Positions 18,595 to 28,514 of a stretch of 64,000 nt of DNA are shown one piece after another (positions within the stretch are counted from its first letter, which is position 1; each line of letters opens with the position of its first letter). Made by a program: the position numbers and the translations under genes. The notes beneath the pieces were generated by a model. The model was not told the DNA's origin and did no database searches. It worked only from the letters and a program-made list of their open reading frames with translations. The stretch is taken from NCBI GenBank assembly GCA_022010055.1, contig CP091737.1, forward strand, positions 806,001 to 870,000, read 5' to 3'. The DNA is from Treponema sp. (lineage in GTDB: Bacteria; Spirochaetota; Spirochaetia; Treponematales; Treponemataceae).

Positions 18595-19047
18595 ATGGCA
18601 GATTCAAAGAAATATAAGGAAATTTTACTGAAGGAAGATTCGGTTCTTTCGGATGTGATTGCGTCCCAGGAGGAGCTTAGGGCTGCGGTTAATGCGAAGG
18701 ACTGGACGAATCTTATGAAGGTTGTTTCGGACATAAATTTGGAAATGGATAAATTCAACCGGCTTGATGATGAAAGGGAGAACTTTTTGAAGGCTGAAAA
18801 AGGCATTGCTGCGGGCTCCGCTGATTTTGACAAGGATACAAATGAGCTTTTGGCAAGGGTCCGCGGTAAACTTGTCCGTTGCCGCACGGAAAACAAGGCT
18901 TTGGGCGATTTTATAAATATCACGCGGAATTTTGTGCAGAAAATTATTGATACGGCGCTTCCGCAGAGCAGGGTAAAAGTTTATGGGAAATGCGGATGTT
19001 TTGTCCAGAAGCAGCCGGACAGCGTTGTTGTAAACACGCTTTTTTAA
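18595..19047 (+). CDS. FlgN-like flagellar export chaperone (probable)
   Basis: A 150-residue, mainly helical protein directly upstream of flgK, the usual place of the FlgN chaperone that escorts FlgK and FlgL. The sequence has heptad-like helices (LSDVIASQEELRAAV, NLEMDKFNRLDDERENFL) and FlgN-type spacing, but identity to characterised FlgN is low. The ATG at 18595 is preceded by GGAGGA. An ATG about 100 bp upstream is in frame but lacks a ribosome-binding site. The assignment rests mainly on gene context. Confidence 0.7.
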   Translation: MADSKKYKEILLKEDSVLSDVIASQEELRAAVNAKDWTNLMKVVSDINLEMDKFNRLDDERENFLKAEKGIAAGSADFDKDTNELLARVRGKLVRCRTENKALGDFINITRNFVQKIIDTALPQSRVKVYGKCGCFVQKQPDSVVVNTLF

Positions 19048-19091
19048 TTTCTTGTTTTAATTTTTGTAAATTGTAAAAAAAGAGGCGAATT

Positions 19092-20911
19092 ATGGGATCG
19101 ACATTTTCAGGAATTGAATTAGGCAAGCGCAGCATTATGGCGCATACGGATGCAATCAGCACCGCCGGTCATAATATTTCAAATGCAAACACGGAAGGAT
19201 ATTCCCGCCAGCGTGTTCAGCTTAAAGAATTTGATCCTCTTTACAGGCCTGACCTTGAGCGTCCTGAGCGTGCAGGCATGATCGGGCAGGGAATTGATGT
19301 TCAGAGCATTACGCGCATTCGCGACGAGATGCTTGACCAGCGCATTACCGCCCAGCAGAACCAGGAGTCTTACTGGGATACGCGCAGCAAATATTACACG
19401 ATGATTGAGCAGATTTACAATGAGCCGGATGAAGTAAGCGTCCGCTCAAATATGGATAAATTCTGGGAAAGCTGGCAGGAACTTTCTATAAATCCGGAAA
19501 GCCAGGCGGCGCGGCAGGCTGTGGTTACACGCGGCGAGTCTCTTTCTGACTCAATAAAGTCTAAATGGGAAAATCTTATGGGCGTCGGCTCTCTGATTAA
19601 TTCCGACATTGATTCTACGGTTAAACAGATAAATTCCTATGCCAATCAGATTGCCGCTGTGAATTCAGAAATCGTGCGTTCGCGCGGAGTCGGCGACAAT
19701 CCTAACGACCTGCTTGACAGGCGGGATTTGCTTGTGGACAAGCTTTCAAAACTTGCGAACATTACCACTGACAGGCGGGATCCGGATGAATTTATGGTTC
19801 ATCTTGATGGAAAGGTTCTTGTGCAGGGCGGCGTCGCGCGCAATTTGACCTGGTTTCTCTTACAGACAACAACGGTTATGAAAAATTGGTTTGGGCTGAC
19901 ACGCGTGAGGATGCCTCTGTTTCCGGAGGAACTCTGGGGGCGCTGATTGAACTTCGCGATGTGGATGTCAGGAATGAAATTCAGTCATTGAACACAATGA
20001 CGATGAATTTTTCTGACCTTGTGAACGATGTCCACCGCAACGCCTACGGCGCGAACAACGTGACCGGTCTTGATTTTTTTACGCAGCATTCATTTGTGGA
20101 AAACGTCAACGGCAATTTTGACCGCAATGGCGACGGTGTCCTTGATCACAGCTATATTTTCCGCTTTACAGGAACTACAACGCTTAATCCGCAGGAGCAG
20201 ATTGGTTTTGAGGGTGTGATGACTTTCAGCGGCCCTTCTGGAAATGTGCAGGTTCCTTATCATCCTACGGATACTGTTGAGACAGTTATAAACCGCATAA
20301 ATGATTCTAATGGCGAAGTGAAGGCGTATCTTGACCGGAACAATAATCTTGTCCTGAAAGGAACTACCGCGCAGAACGTTGAAAATCCTGATTTTGTAAT
20401 ACGGCACGTTGAGGATTCCGGTTTTTTCCTTACAGGATATTCTGGAATTCTTGCTGCAAGCGGCGCTGATGGCGCTTATGATTTTGCGCGTGCTGATGCA
20501 GTTGATTCCCTGGCGGGAGCGCAGTTTGCCGTGAGCCCTGTTCTGAATCCGGCCGGATATATTGAAGTAAACGGCGTTATAAAAAATGATGTGAAGAGCG
20601 TTGCGGCCGCATTCCGCGATGATTCCGGAAATGTTAATGCTGGAGACGGACGTGCTGCCGTGGAGATTGCTTCAATAAGAAATACAAAGGTTATGATTGG
20701 GCATGAACGCACTTTGGATGATTATTTTGCGGATTCTGTTACAAATGTCGGGCTTAAAGGCGAGCAGGCTGAAAATAATCTTAAGAGCCACATGGCGATT
20801 ATGAATGATCTTCGTACCATGAGGGACAGCATAAGCGGTGTTAACATAGACGAGGAGCTTTCTGACATCATAAAGTTTCAGCACGGATATAATGCCGCGG
20901 CAAATTTGTAA
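19092..20911 (+). CDS. flgK: flagellar hook-associated protein 1 FlgK, frame broken
   Basis: FlgK joins the hook to the filament. The N-terminus MGSTFSGIELGKRSIMAHTD with HNISNANTEGYSRQRV is the canonical FlgK/hook-protein region, and the C-terminus ends IKFQHGYNAAANL, the standard coiled-coil region. The frame is broken at 19842-19846, where one A appears missing (AATTT for AAATTT). After correction the protein is about 606 residues. It sits between the FlgN-like gene and flgL, as in other spirochaetes. Confidence 0.93.
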
Positions 20912-21018
20912 CAATTTGGGACAGTCTTATCGATACTGTAATAAACAGGCTTGGAGTTTAGTCTGCCGTAAATGGTCTGGCGGAAAAACATTATGCGTTA
21001 AAAATAATGAGGTGAAAT

Positions 21019-22261
21019 ATGCATAGAATCAGTTCTGCAATGAATAATATTGATACCCAGTCGGCGCTCCGGCTTCAGGAAAGCAGGTTGAATTCGGCCA
21101 ACAACCAGATTGGAAGCCAGAGGCGTATTCAGCAGCTGCGCGATGATCCGATTTCTGCGGGACATCTTGTCCGCTATCAGTCTTATCTTACTCGGGTGAA
21201 TAATTTTGAAAAGAACGCAAAAACTCTTACGGACGAGTTCGCCTTGCGCGAAGGATATATGAATAATTCTCTTGAGATTATGCACCGCGTACGGGAACTT
21301 GCCGTAACTGGCGCAAACGGAATTTATACAAAAGAGGATATGTCCAACATGGCGGTTGAAGTTGATGAGCTTTTGAAAGAGCTTATTCAGAACGCCAATG
21401 CGATTTCCAGCGATGGAAACGCCCTGTTCGGAGGCACGAACACCAAGGCGACTCCTTTTGAAGTTGAGATGGGTAACGTTCAGGGCAGCGGAGTTCCGTT
21501 GATTGAAACCGTTCGTTACAACGGAAATATCGATACAAACAAAGTTGAGATTGACGAAAATAAATATCTTGATATTGATAATGCCGGAAACCGCGCCTTC
21601 TGGGCGGAACAGCAGCAGATTTTTGGCGGCAGGGACGCAAGTTCATGGCAGGCTTCTTCTGACAGCACAATAAGCGTTGACGGTGTAAGGATAAATATCA
21701 ATGCAGGCGATAATGTCTATGCCCTTGCTTCAAAGATAAATGATTCCGGAGCGGCGGTCCGGGCAAGCATTGACCCTGTTACCAACGGACTGAATTTTGA
21801 GTCGACAGACGCGCGCCAGGTTTGGCTTCAGGATGTTGACGGAAATGTTCTGAATGAACTTGGAATTGTAAAGGATTCCAGCCAGAAGCCGCCGTACAAC
21901 CTTGGAAACAGCGTGAAGGTTTCTGGCGGTTCTATGTTTGATGTTGTTATAGCGTTCCGCAATGCTCTTTTAAAAGGTGATACAGAAAGCGTTGGCGGAA
22001 GAATTCTTGGCTCTCTTGATAAGGGAATAAATTCTCTTGTTACAAGGGTTGCCAAGTCCGGTTCGGATTATGAGCGCGCTCAGAATAATGCGCTTAGAAA
22101 TTCAAATACTGCCCTGAATGTAAAGCAGCAGGTAAGCCGCGAGGGGGATCTTGACTACACGAAGGCAATTACGGATCTAAAGATGCTGGACTATACTTAT
22201 CAGGCTACGCTAAGCAATGCCGGAAATGTACAGCAGCACGCTTTTGAACTATATGAGATAA
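21019..22261 (+). CDS. flgL: flagellar hook-associated protein 3 FlgL, end frame-disturbed
   Basis: FlgL forms the second hook-filament junction ring. The N-terminus MHRISSAMNNIDTQSALRLQ and the C-terminal KMLDYTYQATLSNAGNV are family-typical. As written, the frame runs past the natural end and into fliW. A one-base extra or two-base missing indel near 22232-22240 would restore the end STLLNYMR-stop at 22259-22261, a typical flagellin-superfamily tail. AGGTG precedes the start. The apparent FlgL-FliW fusion is therefore most likely artificial. Confidence 0.88.
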
Positions 22262-22290
22262 TAGCATTTTACCAGAATAAAGAGGAAGGC

Positions 22291-22731
22291 ATGGAAGTAA
22301 AGACAAAAGCAAATGGAATTGTAAATGTTGATGAAAAACAGCTTGTTACTTTTCCGGAAGGACTTTTAGGATTTGAAAAATATACAAAATTCGCATTGAT
22401 TGACTCTGAGTACGAGCCTTTTATATGGCTTCAGTCAACGGAGGAAAGCAACCTTGCTTTTTTAATGATTGATCCGTTCTTGATTTGCAGCGACTACGAG
22501 GCGGATATAGATGATTCTGCGCTTAGGAATATAGGTGTGGATTCTGCGGAAGATATAATCATAATGACTCTGGTGACGATTCCAAAAGACGGCTCTGCGA
22601 TAACTGCAAATTTTCTTGGCCCGGTTGTTATAAATAAAAAGAACAGGAAATGTCTTCAGGTTATTTTAAATGACAGCCGCTGGACAACAAAATTCGATAT
22701 TGTAAAAGCCTTGAAACAGAAGGGGGAGTGA
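22291..22731 (+). CDS. fliW: flagellar assembly factor FliW
   Basis: FliW binds flagellin and the allosteric site of CsrA, so it links flagellin supply to CsrA activity. The 146-residue protein has the family landmarks VTFPEGLLGFEKYTKFALID and FLGPVVINKKNRKCLQVIL. Start is the ATG at 22291, preceded by AGAGGAAGG (22281-22289). The upstream frame is open into flgL only because of a frame error. It overlaps into csrA with one base between stop and ATG, and csrA's ribosome-binding site lies inside its end. Confidence 0.92.
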   Translation: MEVKTKANGIVNVDEKQLVTFPEGLLGFEKYTKFALIDSEYEPFIWLQSTEESNLAFLMIDPFLICSDYEADIDDSALRNIGVDSAEDIIIMTLVTIPKDGSAITANFLGPVVINKKNRKCLQVILNDSRWTTKFDIVKALKQKGE

Positions 22732-22732
22732 T

Positions 22733-22951
22733 ATGCTTATTCTTTCCCGAAAAACTGACCAGCAGATAAAAATAGGTGAAAATATAACGATTACTATAAT
22801 TGATATAAAAGGTGATCAGGTGAAAATTGGCGTTGAAGCCCCTAGAGATGTAAAGGTGTTCAGGCAGGAAGTATTTAACGCTATCAGGAATGAAAATACT
22901 GCGGCTTCGGATGTTAATAACGACATAGTAGGCACAATCAACAGGATTTGA
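22733..22951 (+). CDS. csrA: carbon storage regulator CsrA
   Basis: CsrA is a small dimeric RNA-binding protein that represses translation at GGA motifs near ribosome-binding sites. The 72-residue protein reads MLILSRKTDQQIKIGENITI and continues with the conserved VKIGVEAPRDVKVFRQEV. GGGGGAG in the end of fliW is its ribosome-binding site. Together with fliW and the flaB genes in this window it fits the FliW-CsrA-flagellin partner switch known from Bacillus subtilis. Confidence 0.95.
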   Translation: MLILSRKTDQQIKIGENITITIIDIKGDQVKIGVEAPRDVKVFRQEVFNAIRNENTAASDVNNDIVGTINRI

Positions 22952-22998
22952 AAAATAAAAAAAATAACTTTTTTTGAAAAAAACAGCGGATTTTGATA

Positions 22999-23027
22999 TT
23001 GACTAAAATTTTTTTCAATATTATATA
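22999..23027 (+). promoter_or_regulatory. promoter of the tRNA-His/Arg/Lys unit
   Basis: TTGACT (22999-23004) and TATATA (23022-23027) are separated by 17 bp, in an AT-rich region ~20 bp upstream of tRNA-His. Confidence 0.7.
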
Positions 23028-23046
23028 TTTACATCACGTCATAAAT

Positions 23047-23119
23047 GGTGCCTGTAGTTCAGCGGTAGAGCCCCAGATTGTGGATCTGGTTGTTGCGGGT
23101 TCGAGCCCCATCAGGCACC
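23047..23119 (+). tRNA. tRNA-His (GTG)
   Basis: Acceptor GTGCCTG/CAGGCAC with the extra 5' G (23047) diagnostic for histidine, and loop TTGTGGA giving anticodon GTG. Discriminator base C is correct for His. Confidence 0.95.
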
Positions 23120-23130
23120 CGGTTCTAGTT

Positions 23131-23204
23131 GCGCCCGTAGCTCATCTGGATAGAGTTCCGGACTTCGAATCCGGCGGTAGCAGGTTCGAATCCTGTCGGA
23201 CGCA
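23131..23204 (+). tRNA. tRNA-Arg (TCG)
   Basis: Anticodon stem CCGGA/TCCGG around CTTCGAA gives anticodon TCG. The acceptor GCGCCCG/CGGACGC has one C-A mismatch at pair 4-69, which is either a base error or a tolerated mismatch. Discriminator base is A. Confidence 0.9.
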
Positions 23205-23215
23205 CTTATATTTTC

Positions 23216-23288
23216 GGGCCATTAGCTCAGCTGGTAGAGCAACAGACTCTTAATCTGTGGGTCGCAAGTTCGATCCTTGCATGGCTCA
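23216..23288 (+). tRNA. tRNA-Lys (CTT)
   Basis: Acceptor GGGCCAT/ATGGCTC with a G-T wobble, and anticodon loop CTCTTAA giving CTT. It is last of the three-tRNA unit and followed by a terminator. Confidence 0.93.
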
Positions 23289-23292
23289 TAAA

Positions 23293-23319
23293 AACTCCAA
23301 CATTTGTTGGAGTTTTTTG
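23293..23319 (+). terminator. intrinsic terminator of tRNA-His/Arg/Lys
   Basis: AACTCCAAC pairs with GTTGGAGTT around a 4-nt loop and is followed by a T-run. Confidence 0.9.
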
Positions 23320-23379
23320 TTTTAACAAATTATAAAAAAAATAAGCGGCGAACATTTCTGTTGCCGCTCTGTCTTTATT

Positions 23380-24060
23380 TTATGCTTCGTTCTTTTTTAC
23401 TTCCGCTTCGCTCGCCCTAAGGTAAAAAGGTCCGTCGTAGTCGTTTAGGGGCGGCTCGCCGGCAGAAATCTTTTTTTCTGCCATTGAAAGCAAAATTTCG
23501 CCGGCGTTTATGGTGAAATCTTGCGGAAGGAATTTTTTATCGGAAATATTTTTTAACTGTTCTGAAAGCAGGCGCGCATCGCTTCCGCATATCAGGATAT
23601 TTTCTGTCGCGCCGTTGCTTTTCAGGAGTTCTGCGGCTTCTTCCGGAGTGTAATCGCCCTCCGGAATGATTTCTTTTTCGCCGCAGAACGCTTTTGCATA
23701 AAAACGGTCTTTCTTTGCGTCGATGCAGCTTAAAACCGTGGATGGAAAATCCCTGTAGGGTTCTGCATAGACGTCCAGAGTCGGGATTCCGTAAAGCTTT
23801 GCGTTTGAAAACATTTCAATCGCCTTTATTGCGGAAAATCCAAGTCTTAGGCCTGTGAATGAGCCCGGACCGTTTGAAATCGCAAGGTAATCCAGTTTTT
23901 CTGGCGATAAATCCACTTTGTTTAGAACATATTGAATTGCAGGAAGAAGAGTCTCGGACTGTTTCATTCCGATATTGAACACAGCCGTTACAGTGTGCGC
24001 ATCATTTTTTGCAGAAATTGTTATTTTTGTAATTGCTGAATCTATTGCAAGTCCGTTCAT
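23380..24060 (-). CDS. tsaB: tRNA threonylcarbamoyladenosine biosynthesis protein TsaB
   Basis: TsaB is the scaffold partner of TsaD in making t6A37 of ANN-decoding tRNAs. The 226-residue protein has the ASKHA fold start MNGLAIDSAITKITIS and the family signature ISNGPGSFTGLRLGFSAIKA. It is shorter than TsaD and lacks its metal-binding histidines. It overlaps tsaE by four bases (ATGA), so the two are translationally coupled. Confidence 0.92.
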   Translation of the reverse strand: MNGLAIDSAITKITISAKNDAHTVTAVFNIGMKQSETLLPAIQYVLNKVDLSPEKLDYLAISNGPGSFTGLRLGFSAIKAIEMFSNAKLYGIPTLDVYAEPYRDFPSTVLSCIDAKKDRFYAKAFCGEKEIIPEGDYTPEEAAELLKSNGATENILICGSDARLLSEQLKNISDKKFLPQDFTINAGEILLSMAEKKISAGEPPLNDYDGPFYLRASEAEVKKNEA

Positions 24061-24491
24061 TTTATTTCTCCGTATGGCCAGTTTTCAATTGTTATGGTCC
24101 TAGTCCCGTCATCGTGAGGCTCTAGCTTTAAAATAATGGTTTTATGTGGAAGCTCTTCCATTATTTTTTCGCTCCATTCAATAATGGAGACACCTTCGCC
24201 GTACAGCATGTCTTCTGTTCCAAGGTTTGCAAAATCTTCTGCGCCGTCAAGGCGGTAGACATCCATGTGATAAAGAGGCATCTTTCCTTCGTATTCACTG
24301 ATAAGGCAAAATGTCGGGCTGGTTATAGTTTCATTTATGCCTAGCGCCTGGGCTATTCCCTTTGTGATTGTTGTTTTTCCTGCCCCCAGCGTTCCTTGCA
24401 TGGCTATTATGTCGCCTTTTTTTAAAAATGAACCTATTTTTTTTCCCAGTTCAACAGTTTCTTCTGCGGAAGTCGTAGTAAAGGTTATCAT
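24057..24491 (-). CDS. tsaE: tRNA threonylcarbamoyladenosine biosynthesis protein TsaE
   Basis: TsaE is the small ATPase of the t6A complex. The 144-residue protein has Walker A GTLGAGKTT and the downstream SPTFCLISEY and MDVYRLDGAEDF motifs characteristic of the family, followed by IIEWSEKI. It overlaps the upstream small gene and tsaB by a few bases each, in one minus-strand operon. Confidence 0.93.
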   Translation of the reverse strand: MITFTTTSAEETVELGKKIGSFLKKGDIIAMQGTLGAGKTTITKGIAQALGINETITSPTFCLISEYEGKMPLYHMDVYRLDGAEDFANLGTEDMLYGEGVSIIEWSEKIMEELPHKTIILKLEPHDDGTRTITIENWPYGEIK

Positions 24492-24748
24492 GGAAGCTTT
24501 CCTTCTGAATCTTGCTTTAGAATATATTCCCTTAAGGCTTTTTTCACGGGAAGAACAGGATAGTTTATCGGCTTTTTAAATTTGATGTCGACAGTCTTTT
24601 TTCCCAATGGGTCTGTTTCTATGCAGAAATCCACATCAGTTTCCAATGTCTGACCCGGAATTTCTACATCTGCCGTGCCGGTAAAATTGCGTATGTAATA
24701 AATGTAACCCTCTTCGCGGAATAGATTTTTTAAGTTCAAGATTTTCAT
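24488..24748 (-). CDS. small conserved hypothetical protein
   Basis: An 86-residue protein starting MKILNLKNLFREEGYIYYIR. It has no signal peptide or membrane segment and is predicted to be alpha/beta (EIPGQTLETDVDFCIETDPL). It lies between the PilZ gene and tsaE, overlapping tsaE by four bases, so it is translated from the same transcript. I do not recognise the family. It is likely spirochaete-specific. Confidence 0.65.
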   Translation of the reverse strand: MKILNLKNLFREEGYIYYIRNFTGTADVEIPGQTLETDVDFCIETDPLGKKTVDIKFKKPINYPVLPVKKALREYILKQDSEGKLP

Positions 24749-24759
24749 TTAATACTATT

Positions 24760-25839
24760 CTAATTATATCCGTAAACTTTAGCAAGGATTTTGTTCTGCG
24801 CCTCAACAGATATTCCGTCAAATTTTATGTGCAGGTTGTAAAGTCCCGGTGTCGCGGATTTTCTTGTTTTTACGATTCTTCCAAAAATTCCGTATTCGCC
24901 GTCCGCAAGGGAAAGTTCTATGTAAGTCATCTGTTTTTCCTTTATTGGAAGCGTTGTTGATATGCAGCATCCGCCGCCGGAAATGTTGATCAGGGCGCAT
25001 TCGATTCTTTCTTCTGCCGGAACATATTTTTTTTCATTTTTTCTGTCTGTTTCCACTGAGACAGATGCGATTCTGCATTTTTCGTTCACGGTGAGTCTTT
25101 TAAAATGCCGCTGCTGCTTTGTAATCAGGTCGTTGCTGTGCGATATGATCATTTGGCATACATTTCCTTCTGTTTCATAACGGAGAATTCTTGAAACAAA
25201 TGCGTACTGCATTCCTGTTTTGGAGAGGAACGTGAATGCGACTTTTTCCAGGTTTTCAGGTTTTTTATCTGATTCAATAAATTCCGGCGTGATTCTTATT
25301 GAAAGGTAGTCTTTTGTGTTTTCATATACGGAAAACGGTATTTTTGTTCCGTCCGGAAAAATCTCGCTGATTTTAGAATTTTTTGCTAGAAGCTTTGTGG
25401 ATGTAATTATTTCAGAGGCTGCAAAAATCCGTTCCACACGAAATTTAAGCCTGAACATCAGGTTTATGTCTTGCTGATAAAGATTTTTGTTCTGTTCGTA
25501 GAATTTTTCAAAGTAGGGGTCGATTGATTTTATGTCTTTTATTGCAAAAAGAATGTTCGGAATTCCGTATTTTTTGCAGATTTTCCATAGCAAATTTTCT
25601 TCTTCGGGTTTAAGCTTGTATTTTTCTGAAAAAATCTCTACATCTCTTCTTTTTGTTTTTCTCTTTGACTGCGCTTCTATCCATTCAGGAGTTTTTTCCT
25701 TTTCCTTTTTTTTGTTGAGCAGAAAAAAAAGAAACGTAAGGCTTCCTGCCACAATAAGCGCAAACAATAAAACTGTATAAATCGCGGGATTCATTCTTGC
25801 CGCAAGCGGTGAAGTTCCTGCCTGAAAGTCTAAATTCAT
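24760..25839 (-). CDS. membrane-anchored PilZ-domain protein
   Basis: A 359-residue protein with one N-terminal membrane segment (AIYTVLLFALIVAGSLTFLF, about residues 17-36), then a charged cytoplasmic helical region and a C-terminal PilZ domain. The c-di-GMP signature appears as QRHFKRL near residue 245 followed by NISGGGCC near residue 287, the (D/N)xSxxG element. It would bind cyclic di-GMP at the membrane and probably influences flagellar rotation or assembly. GGAAGG precedes the ATG at 25839, which overlaps the stop of the upstream gene (ATGA). Confidence 0.83.
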   Translation of the reverse strand: MNLDFQAGTSPLAARMNPAIYTVLLFALIVAGSLTFLFFLLNKKKEKEKTPEWIEAQSKRKTKRRDVEIFSEKYKLKPEEENLLWKICKKYGIPNILFAIKDIKSIDPYFEKFYEQNKNLYQQDINLMFRLKFRVERIFAASEIITSTKLLAKNSKISEIFPDGTKIPFSVYENTKDYLSIRITPEFIESDKKPENLEKVAFTFLSKTGMQYAFVSRILRYETEGNVCQMIISHSNDLITKQQRHFKRLTVNEKCRIASVSVETDRKNEKKYVPAEERIECALINISGGGCCISTTLPIKEKQMTYIELSLADGEYGIFGRIVKTRKSATPGLYNLHIKFDGISVEAQNKILAKVYGYN

Positions 25840-26425
25840 GCTAAACCTTCCAGCGCTTTTGCTATTGAAATAAGGCGGGGGCAAATTTCGTATTCTGCAA
25901 GGTCGCCTACGCTTACCGTGTCGTTGTTTTTCAGGGCAGATTCAAAATCTGAAAGCACTGGCGAAAAATCCCTGAAAAATTCAGAGAACGGTTTATCTTC
26001 AATTTTAACTTCTGTGTAATCCTGGAAAAGGGTTGCAAGTGTCGCGACGTGGCAGAATTCATTGATGCTGTCCGCAAGGGCCAGAATTGATTCGTTCGCT
26101 TCCTTTGCTTTCCGCTCTGAAGTTCTACGGAAATTGTCTGCATTTTTTCTGAAAGCTTTATGAAAAGTTCTGCAAGGTTTTTGAAAGCGTCTTTTATGTT
26201 TTGTTTTGTTACTATGCTGAACTCAAATTTCATGCTGTCGTCCAGTTCTTTTTCTGCGTATCCGTCAAAACTTTCAGCCGTAATCTGTGTGCCGTTGATT
26301 TTTATTCCGATTACGGCGGTTTCATTTTCCTCGCATGTGATTTCAAATGATTTTAAGACATCGCCTACTGTTTTTTCTTCTTCCAGCGTTATGTCAATTT
26401 TTTCATCGTTAATATAAAAGTCCAT
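25836..26425 (-). CDS. conserved hypothetical protein of the fliD-PilZ operon, frame broken
   Basis: The N-terminal half (MDFYINDEKIDITLEEEKTV) resembles a short beta-grasp-type domain, and the second half is helical (FKNLAELFIKLSEKMQTISV). The frame breaks at 26109-26111, where TTT (coding AAA) should be four bases. Restoring it gives a helical C-terminus ending RLISIAKALEGLA with stop at 25836, overlapping the PilZ start (ATGA). It lies between fliD and the PilZ gene, so a flagellar role is plausible. I cannot name a family. Confidence 0.7.
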
Positions 26426-26436
26426 GGTTTTTCCGC

Positions 26437-28491
26437 CTATCTGTTGTTGTTCCCTGAGTTAGAGAAGTTTTTTATCGTATTTTGCTGTGATTCAAGGCTG
26501 TTCAGCGCGCCTTCCATCTGTCCGTATTTAGTTCTGAGCTCGGCTTCCTTGTCGTCCATCTGGGTTTCCAGGCGGGCGATTTTTTGTTCGGAAGATTTTA
26601 TTCTTGCGTCAAGTGATGAAGTTTTCATTGCAAAAACTCCGCCGGATTGAACGTATGCGGTAAGCTGCTTGTCCAGTTTGTAGCCGATTCCAGAATCGAT
26701 TATAAGGTCGCCGTCCGAGTCGTATCCAAACATATTTCTTACGTCGTCAAGATGCTTTTCAAGCTCGGAGTCAAGTTTTTTTTCATCGATTTCAAGATAG
26801 CCGCGCAGTTTGCTTGGCGTGTAGCCTGAATAATTTGTTGCGTTTGTGGCTATTCCAATCTGGGAAAGCATTGTGATTTTTGCGTCCTCGTCGAATTTGT
26901 AATTTGCCGAAGCCGCAGTCTGCATCGCAGATTTTAAACTGGTAAGGGAAGAGTCTGTGCTGAACATTCCGAGTTTTTCCTGCTTTTCTTTTTTTTCGTC
27001 GCTGCTGAGGTAGTCAAGCTCCTCGACTATTTCCGGTTTGTTCTGGGAAAGAATGTTTATCTCTGCAAGGGACTGGTTGTATTTCCTACAAAAGTTATAA
27101 GCGCCTCTTTCGCGGATTCAACATCCGGTTTTACTGCGATTGTGGCCGTTTTTTCAGTCTTGTCAAAAACATTCAGGGTTACTTCCGGAACAACATCGTC
27201 TATTGTGTTTGTCGGCCGTCTTATCGTTATTCCTTCGTATTTTATGATTGCGTCGTCTGCGGAAGAAATTGCGTGCTGCGGTACAAATCCCCGGTTCTCG
27301 CTCGGATTTAATGCGGATACGGAAGTGACTGAAAGAGAAATTCAGTGTTCCTGTTTTTTATAACGAGCGAGTCAATGTTTTTGTAGTCATCAAGTGAAAT
27401 GTCTATCTTTGTTTCTTCTCCGGAAAGAAGGCCTGGTGTTGAAATATGTTTTTCCGAGCCGTCCTTCATTTTTACAAAAAGGACATCGCTTGTTGATATA
27501 GGGTCAAGTGGTTTTATCTTTTTTTCAGGTTCGGGCGGCAGAGAGGCGTCAATCGGCGCGTTTCTAATCGTTACATCCTTGAATGTCGCAGTTCCGGAAT
27601 CCGGAAAGACCGGTTTTGATTCCTGCTTGTTAAGGGCGACTGTAATGTCTGTCGCATCCTGTTTTTTTATAGCAAATTGAATATGCGTGCCTGGTGTTCC
27701 AAGAACAGTTTCTGGAATTGAAAGGGCATAGCCGCCTCTCGGAGGAACAACGACGTTTTCGCCTGAAATTTTAAGATTCGCCGCGGAAATTTGGGGAAGG
27801 CGTTCCTGTTCCGGAGTTTCCGGCTGGATATTTCTATAATCGTTTCTGTTTGTTCCAAATTCAATTGTCTTTGGTTTTACGCGGATTATCATTCCGCTTG
27901 ATTCTGCAAAAGTCTTTGCGTCATCTTCAAAAGTTAGTCTGTTCTCTGAGCCGGTCTTTTGCGATTCTATGGAAAGTGTCTTTTTTCCTTTTGAAGCGCC
28001 TATTACGCGTGTTTTTAAAAGCTCGCCGCCACGGCGGTTCAAGGCGTTTGAAAAGTCCTGCAGAGAACCGCCTTTCCATCTCATTGTTATTGATTTGTCG
28101 TTTATTTTATATGTGTATGTTCCCGCCGGAACCTTTGTGTCAGAGTCAAGTTCAGAGGTAAGAAATCTGTCTGCCGTTGCCGGCTGAATCACGTCAACCT
28201 TAAAGGATTCGTATGTGGCTTTCTGGTTGCGTCCGCCGTTATTGCGTATTCTTCTGTTGAAGAAGTTATTTTATTGTTAAAAGGATTGTCAAAAGAGTAA
28301 AGGGTTTTTACGCTGTCCCTGAGTTCTGTCATTTTTCTGTTGACCGAACGCCATGCGTCTTGCTGCGCCTTATACGAATCAAGCGTTTTCTGCTCCCTTG
28401 TAAGCGGAATTCGCTCGATTTGCATAAGTTTCTCAACAGTTTCGTTTGTGTTGTACTGGTTCGTAACACCAGGTATGTTGATTCCTGCCAT
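26437..28491 (-). CDS. fliD: flagellar filament cap FliD, frame broken three times
   Basis: FliD caps the filament and promotes flagellin polymerisation. The N-terminus MAGINIPGVTNQYNTNETVE and the C-terminal helical block (KIARLETQMDDKEAELRTKYGQMEGAL) are standard. Frame breaks are at 28220-28222, 27332-27334 and 27082-27084; each is a three-base A/T run that needs one more base. After correction the protein is about 685 residues, large for FliD because of an expanded central domain. It lies downstream of flaG in the flagellar operon. Confidence 0.9.
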
Positions 28492-28514
28492 AATGAATAA
28501 ATCTGAAATGCAAT

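Noticed and set aside
21019..22731. Genuine FlgL-FliW fusion protein
   Set aside because: FliW has its own start and ribosome-binding site and FlgL has a typical tail in a neighbouring frame; a small indel explains the open frame.
23347..23420. Possible extra gene on the plus strand next to the tRNA terminator
   Set aside because: The stretch is the end of tsaB on the minus strand plus AT-rich spacer; no independent signal for a plus-strand gene.
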